Source: Niveibacterium microcysteis (GTDB lineage Bacteria; Pseudomonadota; Gammaproteobacteria; Burkholderiales; Rhodocyclaceae). Taken from it: 64,000 bases of DNA. The DNA lies in contig NZ_CP071060.1 of assembly GCF_017161445.1 (NCBI RefSeq), forward strand, positions 372,001 through 436,000, in the 5' to 3' direction. Both the position numbers and the translations under genes were made by a program. A model generated the notes under the pieces. It saw nothing but the letters and a program-made list of their open reading frames with translations, was not told where the DNA came from and made no database searches. The number at the start of each line of letters is the position of its first letter. Position 1 is the first letter of the stretch. Positions 39,502 to 47,202 of this stretch are shown here, piece after piece.

Positions 39502-39675
39502 ATGCCGATCGTGATCAACGACTTCGAAGTGGTGACGGCGCCTGCGCCGTCCGGTGCGGCCAGCGCCGCGCCCGACACGCCTGCGGCAGACAGCGCGCCG
39601 GCGGCCGACCCGCACACCCTCGCCGCGGTGCTGGCCTGGTTGGCTGCACGCAGCGACCGGCTCAAGGACGACTGA
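39502..39675 (+). CDS. Small eCIS protein between connector and hub genes
   Basis: A 57-residue reading frame that fills the gap exactly: the ATG lies three bases after the connector stop and its TGA precedes the hub ATG by two bases. It starts MPIVINDFEVV, has an Ala/Pro-rich middle, and ends in a short amphipathic helix (PHTLAAVLAWLAARSDRLKD). Its position, coupling and composition argue that it is real. It may be a baseplate peptide or chaperone. No family is assigned. Confidence 0.68.
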   Translation: MPIVINDFEVVTAPAPSGAASAAPDTPAADSAPAADPHTLAAVLAWLAARSDRLKDD

Positions 39676-39677
39676 GC

Positions 39678-40742
39678 ATGCCGCCGCCGGAAGCCCTTCG
39701 CTCCGCACGCCCGACCGTCGTGATCGATGGCGAGACCTATCCGCAGGTCGCCAGCGGGTTGCGCGAACTCGCGGTGAGCGATAGCGACGCCGGCCTCGCG
39801 CATTGCAGCCTGACGCTGGAGAACTGGGGCCCGCGCAACGGCACGCCGGACTACCTGTACTTCGACCGCCGCGTGTTCGATTTCGGCAAGCAGCTCGAAA
39901 TCCGTGTCGGCGACGCCACGCTGTTCCGTGGCCGCATCAGCGCAATCGAGGCCGCGTTCGAAGAGGGCACGCCGCCGGGCATCACGGTGCTCGCTGAAGA
40001 CCGCCTGCAAAGCCTGCGCATGGCGCGCCGCACGCGGGTGTTCGAGCAGATGAGCGATGCCGATGTGATCCGCCAGATCGCGAACGATCACGGCCTGCAG
40101 CCGGAGGTGAATCTCTCCGGCGATACGCATCGTGTGCTTGCGCAGGTGAACGAAACTGACCTGCGCTTCCTGCGCGAACGCGCGCGGCGTGGTGGTTTCG
40201 AAATCTGGGTGGACGACCGCACCCTGCATGCGGCCGAACGCAGCAGCCGGCGCGGTTCGCCGCTCACGCTGACGATCGGTGCGAGCCTGCGCGGCTTCCG
40301 TGTCGTTGCGGACCTGGCGCATCAGGTAGATACGGCGCGTGTGGGGGGTTGGGATGTGTCGGCGAAGGACGCGCTCACCGGCGAGGCGGCGGCCTCGTCG
40401 CTGTCGTCCGAAGGCGGTGGCACTCGCGGTGCGGATCTGATCTCGCAGGCGCTCGGGGCGCGCACCGAAGTTGTCTCGCATGTGTTCCCCGCCACACAGT
40501 CCGAGGCCGACGCGATTGCCCGCGCTTGGCTCGCCGCACGTGCGCGGCGCTTCGTCGTCGCCCATGGTGTGGCCGAAACCACCGCCGATCTGAAGGTCGG
40601 CGCGCGGATCGAGATCGCCGAAGTCGGCCCGCTCTTTTCGGGTGCATACGATCTTGTTGGCGTGACGCATCGTTTCGACAATCGGATCGGCTTGCGCAGC
40701 GACATCGCGCTGGAGCGCGCATGGATCGGGGGCGCGTCATGA
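39678..40742 (+). CDS. eCIS baseplate hub protein (gpD/gp27-like)
   Basis: A 354-residue phage late-control-D/VgrG N-terminal-type protein. The sequence shows the two barrel domains of a hub: RISAIEAAFEEGTPPGITVL (about residues 90-110) and then VFEQMSDADVIRQIANDHGL, and LRFLRERARRGGFEIWVDD. It forms the trimer to six-fold adapter on which the spike sits. In Afp8/VgrG this region is fused to the spike; here the spike is the next gene, started by an ATGA overlap. Confidence 0.92.
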   Translation: MPPPEALRSARPTVVIDGETYPQVASGLRELAVSDSDAGLAHCSLTLENWGPRNGTPDYLYFDRRVFDFGKQLEIRVGDATLFRGRISAIEAAFEEGTPPGITVLAEDRLQSLRMARRTRVFEQMSDADVIRQIANDHGLQPEVNLSGDTHRVLAQVNETDLRFLRERARRGGFEIWVDDRTLHAAERSSRRGSPLTLTIGASLRGFRVVADLAHQVDTARVGGWDVSAKDALTGEAAASSLSSEGGGTRGADLISQALGARTEVVSHVFPATQSEADAIARAWLAARARRFVVAHGVAETTADLKVGARIEIAEVGPLFSGAYDLVGVTHRFDNRIGLRSDIALERAWIGGAS

Positions 40743-41446
40743 TGCCGAGCGACGAGCTCCGCACCCGCGCCGCGAGCGGCCTTGGCGGCCCGTGGTACGG
40801 CGTCTATCCGGCCCAGGTCACCGACATCAAGGACCCGGACGGCCAGGGCCGCGTTCGCGTGAAGCTGCCCTGGGTGCCGGATTCCGGCAGCGCGCACTAC
40901 GAGAGCTGGGCGCGCCTGACCACGCTGATGGCCGGCAACAACCGCGGCAGCTGGTTCATCCCGGATGTGGGTGACGAGGTGCTGGTGGCCTTTGTCGGCG
41001 GCGATGTGCGCCACCCCTGCGTGGTCGGCGCACTGTGGAACGGCAGCGATGCACCGCCGGATTCGATGGACGGTGCCGGCAACAACTACCGCAAGGTGAT
41101 CCGCTCGCGCAATGGCGTGAAGCTCACGCTCGACGATCAGGACGGGCAGGAGAAGTTCATCGTCGAAACCCCGGGCGGCCAGAAGATCACGCTGCAGGAC
41201 GGCCCCGGCAAGGTCGAGGTGGTCGACTCCAACGGCAACTCGATCAAGCTCGAAACCTCGGGCATCACGATCGACGCTGCAGCCAAGGTAACCGTCAATG
41301 CGGGTGCAATGGTCGAGGTGAATGCGGGCATGGTCACAGTGAACGCCGGCATGTCGCGCTTCTCCGGCGTGGTGCAGTGCGACACGCTGATTTCGAACTC
41401 GGTGATCAGCGCCTCCTATACCCCCGGCGCCGGGAATATTTGGTAG
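40739..41446 (+). CDS. eCIS spike protein (gpV-like, OB-fold and beta-helix)
   Basis: A 235-residue baseplate-assembly-V protein. An OB-fold (about residues 15-100, YGVYPAQVTDIKDPDGQGRV, then WFIPDVGDEVLVAFVGGDVR) is followed by repeats building a triangular beta-helix (KITLQDGPGKVEVVDSNGNS, VTVNAGAMVEVNAGMVTVNA). It is the trimeric needle tip region that breaks the target membrane. The ATG overlaps the hub TGA (ATGA). No separate PAAR tip gene follows. Confidence 0.94.
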   Translation: MMPSDELRTRAASGLGGPWYGVYPAQVTDIKDPDGQGRVRVKLPWVPDSGSAHYESWARLTTLMAGNNRGSWFIPDVGDEVLVAFVGGDVRHPCVVGALWNGSDAPPDSMDGAGNNYRKVIRSRNGVKLTLDDQDGQEKFIVETPGGQKITLQDGPGKVEVVDSNGNSIKLETSGITIDAAAKVTVNAGAMVEVNAGMVTVNAGMSRFSGVVQCDTLISNSVISASYTPGAGNIW

Positions 41447-41448
41447 CC

Positions 41449-43539
41449 ATGGACCGCGCGCGCTTCCCTGATCACGACAGCGTCTGGCAGGCGCCTGCGC
41501 CGCTGTGGGGCGGGGCGCGTGAGCGCACGCTGCGGCCAGCCTTGCTGCGTTTTGCCGACGACGATTTCATGGAGCGCATCGCGGCGATCCTCGCGCAGCC
41601 CGATTCGGCAGCGCGTACCGCGGCGCTGGCAGCCTTGCAGGCACGTGGCGAAACCTGGCGCGACGGCATGCCTGCGGCACCGAAGCCTGCACCCGCGGCG
41701 TCGCCCCTGGCACGACGCATTGCCGCACGCATTGGCAAGCCGCTACGTCTCAACGTGCAGGCTGAGGCGCCCGAGGTGGCGGCACCGGTCGAACGGCCGC
41801 TGAAACTGTTCCAGCCCGCGCATCAACGTTACTACCTGGTCGGTGCGAGCCTCGTGTGCGGTGTGCCGGGTCTGCCGGATCGCGCGCTCGACAGCGCGAA
41901 GAAGGAGGCGGTGCGTTTCGTCGTGCGGCGGCTGCTTCCGACCGCCGCGAATACCACGGGTGCTTTCGCAAAGCCGACGCACACCGCCTACGACCCGCAA
42001 CAGTGGCAGGAGTACGCCTGGGTCGGTGCGCGCTGGGTGGCGGCGGCAAGCGACGCGGCGGCGGATGGCGAAGAGATGCTGCCGCTGTTCCCGCTCGCAT
42101 GGCGCGAGGCGGGGCCCGCCGGCGAGCGGCCGCGCAGGATGTGGGCAGGCCTCGTGCCGGTCGGCAAGCGCGAGGCCTACCTCGGCGGCGCAATCGACGA
42201 CGCCGCAGCCCCGCCGGCGTCCGACAGCGGCGCGGTGGAGGACGATGACGCGCGCCTCACGCTGCTGCGCAAGACCGTCACCGGCCCCTGGCGCCAGCTG
42301 ATCGAACAGGGCTGGGCGCACTACAACCGCCACGAGCGCACTAGTCCGGTGGCAGTGGATCAGAAATTCCTCGACGACGAAGAGGGGCGTTCGACGCTCG
42401 CACGTCGTCGTCTGCGTGAGGCGATGCAGATCGGCGGCTGGTATGTGCTGACCGACTTCGCGAGCTGGCTGGCGGCCGAACTCCCGAACGTGTGGCAGGC
42501 AGTGCGCGCACGTGCGGCCGGCACCGCGCTGCCGGCGATGAGTGCCGCGGAGCGCGGCTTCTTCGATGCGCTGGATGCGGCGCAGGTCGGGGGCGGGCTC
42601 GCCAACTCGCTCGCCGAGGCGGTGGGCAACGCGTATCAGGCCAACCCGGAGGGGCTCGCCTACGACGCCGGCAAGTCGGTCTCAGAGAACGCCCAGCGCT
42701 TGTTCGCAATGCCGTCCTCGCTGTGTGCTGCGCTGGTCGCGGCCGATGCGGCACGCAGCGCGCTGGAAGCGGCATCGGGCGTGTTCGCCTGGACCGGGCT
42801 CGCGGCGCGGCGCGGCTGGCCGGGCTTCCTGTATCCGCTCGCCGACGGCGTCGTGCCCACCGATGCGCCATTGCCAATGGCGCTGGCGGAACAGGATGCG
42901 GCCTTCCAGATCTCGCCGCTCGAGCGTCGCCATTTCCGCGCGCTCAACCGGCTCGTTGAACTCGCCGCCGCTGCGTTGCCGGCGGCACCCGAGCGCGCCA
43001 AGCTGCTTAACGTCACCGCGCCGCCGCGGCTCGACGCGGAGAACTGGTTCGTGATCCGCTGCGTGTATCTGAAGCCGGAATGCTTCAAGCACGGTGCGCT
43101 GCTCTCGGCACCCACCGAAGCCTTCCAGCTCGCCAGCTTTTTCGACCCCGATGCGCCCGCGCGGCCGATCCGCATTGGCCTGCCGGTCGACACCAGCGCC
43201 GCGGGCTTGCGCAAGTTCGACAAGAACACGGCCTTCGTCATGAGCGATCTGCTCTGCGGCCAGGTCGCCCGCGCCAAGGGGCTCGGCCTGATCGATCTCG
43301 TGCGCTCGGTGCTGCCGTGGCCGCTGCACAAGGACCTCGATGTCGGCGACATGGGGCCGTGCTCGAAGAACGACCCCAACCAACTCGGCATGATCTGCTC
43401 GCTGTCGATTCCGATCATCACGCTGTGCGCATTGATCCTGCTGCTCGTCATGGTCGCGCTGCTGGACATGATCTTTGCGTGGCTGCCGTTCTTTGCGATC
43501 TGTTTCCCGATCTTGAAGAAGAAGGGGGGCGGGTCATGA
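41449..43539 (+). CDS. Large eCIS protein with hydrophobic C-terminus, function unknown
   Basis: A 696-residue protein starting two bases after the spike stop. Residues 1-640 are soluble-looking (FQPAHQRYYLVGASLVCGVP near residue 125-145; a helix-rich middle). The C-terminal 50 residues are strongly hydrophobic, forming one long or two short membrane helices (about 650-690, SIPIITLCALILLLVMVALL, then FAWLPFFAICFP) and ending LKKKGGGS. Just before is the cysteine-containing RSVLPWPLHKDLDVGDMG. The C-terminal block is reminiscent of a conserved unassigned eCIS component. It may anchor or plug the baseplate, or sit in the membrane. Repeat copy B follows. Confidence 0.78.
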   Translation: MDRARFPDHDSVWQAPAPLWGGARERTLRPALLRFADDDFMERIAAILAQPDSAARTAALAALQARGETWRDGMPAAPKPAPAASPLARRIAARIGKPLRLNVQAEAPEVAAPVERPLKLFQPAHQRYYLVGASLVCGVPGLPDRALDSAKKEAVRFVVRRLLPTAANTTGAFAKPTHTAYDPQQWQEYAWVGARWVAAASDAAADGEEMLPLFPLAWREAGPAGERPRRMWAGLVPVGKREAYLGGAIDDAAAPPASDSGAVEDDDARLTLLRKTVTGPWRQLIEQGWAHYNRHERTSPVAVDQKFLDDEEGRSTLARRRLREAMQIGGWYVLTDFASWLAAELPNVWQAVRARAAGTALPAMSAAERGFFDALDAAQVGGGLANSLAEAVGNAYQANPEGLAYDAGKSVSENAQRLFAMPSSLCAALVAADAARSALEAASGVFAWTGLAARRGWPGFLYPLADGVVPTDAPLPMALAEQDAAFQISPLERRHFRALNRLVELAAAALPAAPERAKLLNVTAPPRLDAENWFVIRCVYLKPECFKHGALLSAPTEAFQLASFFDPDAPARPIRIGLPVDTSAAGLRKFDKNTAFVMSDLLCGQVARAKGLGLIDLVRSVLPWPLHKDLDVGDMGPCSKNDPNQLGMICSLSIPIITLCALILLLVMVALLDMIFAWLPFFAICFPILKKKGGGS

Positions 43540-43659
43540 TTTTTGGTTTTGTTGCTGGGCGCAAAGGCGCCACGGGTAATGGTCGCGTAGCTAGGGCTGA
43601 GCTTCGTGAAGCCCAAGGTTTCGGCTTGCGACTTGCGTTGCCAGTTTGCGTCGGCCTTC

Positions 43660-44330
43660 CCGCTGAAGCCGGGTCCCGCCCCGGCGGGCGGGTTCCTTTC
43701 TTGTGCCGACAAGAAAGGAACCAAAGAAGCGGCCCCCGCTTCAACGCCGCGCGCTTTGCGCACGGTCCCCTGCGCTGCTCGCGTCGCCGGGGGCCTGCGG
43801 AACTAGCCCTCGCTGCGCTCGGAGCTCGAACAGTCCTCGGCCCCGCCGTGCTGCGCACGTCGGAACCCGGCAACGCTGCGCTGCTCGGCGTCTCAGAGGG
43901 GGAAAGAAATGCGTCGACGATCAACCGTCGCAGCTTCTTCGTAGCCCGGATGCAGGCCGCCGGCCGGAATCCGGGAGGTGCGGTCGAACATCAGGTCGCG
44001 ACCGCCCCGGATTCCGCTCTGCTCCATCCAGGCTACGAACAATGCGCAAGCTTCACGCGGCGGATGGTTTTGACTTTGGGTCCCGTCGAGAGCGCCGAGC
44101 AGCGCAGCGGGGTCGGGGGATCGGCGCGTAGCGCCGACGGCGAGGACTGTTTGAGCGGCGGGCGCAGCCCGGCGCGAGTTCCGCAGCCGCCCGACTTCGC
44201 GAGCACGCGAGGGAAGTCAGGTGCCCAGCACCTGACCGCGAACGCCGGGTCGCCTTTTCTTGGTTACTTCTTTTGGCGAAGCAAAAGAAGTAACACGCCC
44301 GCCGGGGGCGGGACCCCGGCCAAAGCACGC
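43660..44330. repeat. Long palindromic element, copy B
   Basis: Second copy, about 670 bp, the most diverged of the three. The left hairpin is 13 bp (GGTTCCTTTCTTG at 43691-43703 with its complement to 43722), differing in sequence from copy A but keeping the stem. The right hairpin is shared with copy A. The left arm (43787-43840) matches the inverted right arm of copy A better than its own. The internal stem at 44216-44236 is GTCAGGTGC/GCACCTGAC. It fills most of the gene-free interval 43540-44455. Similarity to copy C continues about 40 bases past the right end. Confidence 0.86.
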
Positions 44331-44455
44331 CAGCAAACCGCTAGCGCCAATCTCAAGCCGCACACGACAAACCGCTCAGTTTCGGCGCTTCAACGCGCGG
44401 CCCAACCAACAGCCGAGCGTTGGCTGCCACCGCAACACAGCAAAAGCACCAGACC

Positions 44456-44851
44456 ATGAACGCTGACCACCTCCTCGGCCGCAGCCTGGCCTGGCCGCTC
44501 ACGATCACCCCTGACGGGCGACTCGCCCGCTCATCGGGCGAGGACAACATCCGCGAGAACGTGCGCCTGATCCTCGCCACCAACCGCGGCGAGCGCGTCG
44601 GCGTGCCGGAGTTCGGCGCCGGGCTCGAGCAGTTTCTGTTCGAGCCGAACACGATCACCACCCACCAGCTGATCCGCGGCCGCGTCGAGCAATCGCTGGC
44701 GCGCTGGGAGCCGCGTATCCGCGTATCGCAGGTCGATGTCGATGTGCTGCCGGACGATCCGTTTGCGGCGCGCGTCACGATCACCTACAGCCTTGTTGCG
44801 ACCGGCCGGCAGGAACGGGTCGGTCTGACGCTCACGCTCGGAGGCAGCTGA
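44456..44851 (+). CDS. eCIS baseplate wedge protein gp25-like (Afp9)
   Basis: A 131-residue gp25/Afp9 family protein. It contains the conserved core ENVRLILATNRGERVGVPEF, with the LxTxxGER-type segment, and FEPNTITTHQLIRGRVEQSL. It connects the baseplate to the sheath. It starts the third module; the ribosome-binding site is weak, and no promoter was recognised between repeat copy B and the ATG. Its stop overlaps the baseplate J start by one base (TGATG). Confidence 0.95.
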   Translation: MNADHLLGRSLAWPLTITPDGRLARSSGEDNIRENVRLILATNRGERVGVPEFGAGLEQFLFEPNTITTHQLIRGRVEQSLARWEPRIRVSQVDVDVLPDDPFAARVTITYSLVATGRQERVGLTLTLGGS

Positions 44852-47118
44852 TGCCGATCGAACTGCCCAAGCTCGACGACCGCGCATTCCGCGATATCGC
44901 CGATGAGGCGATCGCACGGATACCGTCGCACACACCGGAGTGGACCAACTTCAACGAGGCCGATCCGGGGGTCACGCTGCTGGAGCTCTTCGCCTTCATG
45001 GCGGAGAACATGCTCTACCGCGCGAATCAGATACCGGAGCGAAATCGCCTCAAGTTCCTGCAACTGCTCGGGGTGCCGCTGTTGCCGGCGCAGCCGGCAC
45101 GTGGCGTGGTGGCGTTCGACAACGCTCGCGGCCCACTTGCGACACTCACGCTCAATCGCGGCGAACCGCTGCGCGCTGGCAGCCTGCCCTTCCGCACTAC
45201 ACAGGGGCTGGATGTGCTGCCGGTCGAATCCGCGCTGGTGTTCAAGCGCACACTCGCCTCGCCTGACGCGGTGACGCTCGCCGCGTATCAGGATCTCTAC
45301 GCCAGCTTCTCGACCGGCGGCGCCGCGCCGGAGCTGAGCCTGTACGAGACCGTGGATCTGGCGAGTGCGCCCGGCACCGAGATCGGCGAAACCGAAGGCC
45401 AGTGCTTCTGGCTTGCACTCCTGCGCCGCAGCGCCGACCGCAATGCCACGCGCGAAGACGTCCGCGCCGCGATCGCCAGCAAGGTGCTGACGATATGCAT
45501 GGTGCTGGCGCCCGAACCCGCGACCACACGACGACTCGCCGCGGGCGAGGGCGTCACGCACAAGCCGCCGCAGCTGGTGGTGGAGATCGCCGCGGCCGAT
45601 CACCTTGGCCCGCCACCGGATCGCCTCGCCAGCTGGCGCAGCCTGCCGCTGCGCATGAGCGGCGATGGCGAGGTCGAACCGCTGCGTCTCGATGTGGAAC
45701 TGCCGGCCGCCGAAGGGCTGCTGACTTTTGATGATGTCGACCCGCTTGAAGCGGGCTCGGGCGAGTTGCCGCCGCTGTTCGAAGATCCGCAGACCGATGC
45801 GCGTGTGGTGCTGTGGCTGCGTATCCGGCCGGAAGGGGATCTGGGCGGTGCGCGCCTTGCCCCGCTGTGGGCCGGCATCAACGCCTGCGCCGTCGAACAG
45901 CGCGACCTGGTGCGCAACGAGGTGATCGGGCTCGGCAGCGGCGCGCCGGATCAGCAGTTCCGCTTCGCTCGGGGGCCTATCGTCACCGGCAGCGTGCAGG
46001 TCTCGGTCGCCGGCACACCGTGGGCCGCGACCGACGAGCTGTACGCCGCGCCACCCGAGATCGCGCTGCGCGACGCGCGCTTGCCGCAGAGCCTGCAACC
46101 CGCTGGCGGCGGCGAGCTGAGCCGCGTGTTCGCGGTGGATGCGGAGGCTGGCCTGCTGAAGTTTGGCGACGGTCTGCGCGGTGCGCGGCCGCCCTTCGAT
46201 GCAACGATCCTCGTCGACTACGACATCACCCAGGGCGCCGAAGGCAACGTCGCCGCGGGTGCGGTGAAGCTGGGGCCACGCCTGCCCGCAGGGCTCAGCG
46301 TTGCGAATCCGATTGCCACCTGGGGCGGGCGCAATGCGGAGTCGGCGGATGAGGGCGAGCGCAGCATCCAGGCCTGGCTGCGGCATCGCGACCGCGCGGT
46401 CACCGCAGAAGATTTCCGTGACCTTGCGCTGCGTACCCCCAGTGTGCGGCTCGCACGCGTGGAAGTGCTGAGCGCCTTCAAGGCGGATGTCGGCACGCAG
46501 GCGGGCGCCGTCACCGTGATGGTGGTGCCGGCCAGCGACCCGAAACACCCGGACGCGCCGCGGCCCGATCCGGTGGTGCTGCGCGCGGTGTGCGAATGGC
46601 TTGATCCGCGCCGCCTCGTCACCACCGATGTCTACGTCACCGGCCCGCGCTATCGCGGCCTGTGGATCGCGGTCGGGCTCGAACCCGATCCCGGTGTCGC
46701 GTTGGCCGAGCTGCGGCCGCGGGTGCGGGCCGCGCTGCTGGCCTTCCTGTCGCCGCTGCCGCTTGCCGACGCCAGCACGCGGCCAGGCGGCATCGACGAC
46801 ATCACGCCCGGCGGCTGGCCGCTGCGTGCGCCAGTGATCGCTGCACAGCTACTTGCAGTGGTCGCGCGGGTGCCCGGTGTGCGGCTGGTGAACGACCTGC
46901 TGCTGGGTGAGGAATCGTCTTCCGGCCCGCAACCGACCGAGCGCATCGCATTCGCCGATCTCGACCAACCAGAACTGCTGGGCCTGCTGGTCGAAGCACG
47001 CGACTTCGCACCCGGCGAGAACCCGCTGGTTGGCTTGCGCGATGCGACCTTGGGCCGTGCAGGCAGCGCCAGCGGCGATCGCCGCCTGCCGGTGCCTTTC
47101 ATTCCGGATCAGTGCTAA
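44851..47118 (+). CDS. eCIS baseplate J protein (gp6/Afp11-like)
   Basis: A 755-residue baseplate wedge protein. The N-terminus (WTNFNEADPGVTLLELFAFM, near residues 31-50) and ENMLYRANQIPERN are typical of the Afp11/gpJ group. A GDGLRGARPP motif lies near residue 440. The C-terminal half is a tandem of baseplate domains (RAVTAEDFRDLALRTPSVRL). It forms the wedge ring with gp25. Translation is coupled to the gp25 gene. Confidence 0.95.
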   Translation: MPIELPKLDDRAFRDIADEAIARIPSHTPEWTNFNEADPGVTLLELFAFMAENMLYRANQIPERNRLKFLQLLGVPLLPAQPARGVVAFDNARGPLATLTLNRGEPLRAGSLPFRTTQGLDVLPVESALVFKRTLASPDAVTLAAYQDLYASFSTGGAAPELSLYETVDLASAPGTEIGETEGQCFWLALLRRSADRNATREDVRAAIASKVLTICMVLAPEPATTRRLAAGEGVTHKPPQLVVEIAAADHLGPPPDRLASWRSLPLRMSGDGEVEPLRLDVELPAAEGLLTFDDVDPLEAGSGELPPLFEDPQTDARVVLWLRIRPEGDLGGARLAPLWAGINACAVEQRDLVRNEVIGLGSGAPDQQFRFARGPIVTGSVQVSVAGTPWAATDELYAAPPEIALRDARLPQSLQPAGGGELSRVFAVDAEAGLLKFGDGLRGARPPFDATILVDYDITQGAEGNVAAGAVKLGPRLPAGLSVANPIATWGGRNAESADEGERSIQAWLRHRDRAVTAEDFRDLALRTPSVRLARVEVLSAFKADVGTQAGAVTVMVVPASDPKHPDAPRPDPVVLRAVCEWLDPRRLVTTDVYVTGPRYRGLWIAVGLEPDPGVALAELRPRVRAALLAFLSPLPLADASTRPGGIDDITPGGWPLRAPVIAAQLLAVVARVPGVRLVNDLLLGEESSSGPQPTERIAFADLDQPELLGLLVEARDFAPGENPLVGLRDATLGRAGSASGDRRLPVPFIPDQC

Positions 47119-47152
47119 GGACCATGATGCCCCCACGCTCATTCCATTCGCT

Positions 47153-47198
47153 GCCCCCCGAGGGGGCTTCCGAGCCCTTCGGGCGGCCGGGCGGGCTC
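47153..47198. repeat. GC-rich hairpins between baseplate J and tail protein I genes
   Basis: Two hairpins lie in the 84-base gap: GCCCCC-CGA-GGGGGC (47153-47167) and GAGCCC with GGGCTC (47172-47177 with 47193-47198), with an alternative GCCC-TTC-GGGC inside. They sit just before the next ATG, which has no clear ribosome-binding site. They may lower translation of the following gene or stabilise the 3' part of the upstream message. Confidence 0.5.
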
Positions 47199-47202
47199 TG
47201 AC

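Noticed and set aside
44330..44455. A second sigma-54 promoter before gp25 (TTGGCTGCC near 44431)
   Set aside because: The spacing to the next GC is too short for -24/-12 and the rest of the box does not match.
43080..44459. Long plus-strand frames running through the repeats (also 34538-35449 and 48969-50618)
   Set aside because: They cross gene ends and palindromic repeat DNA; the translated repeat is Arg/Pro/Ser-rich and appears in several frames, so it reflects the element and not a protein.
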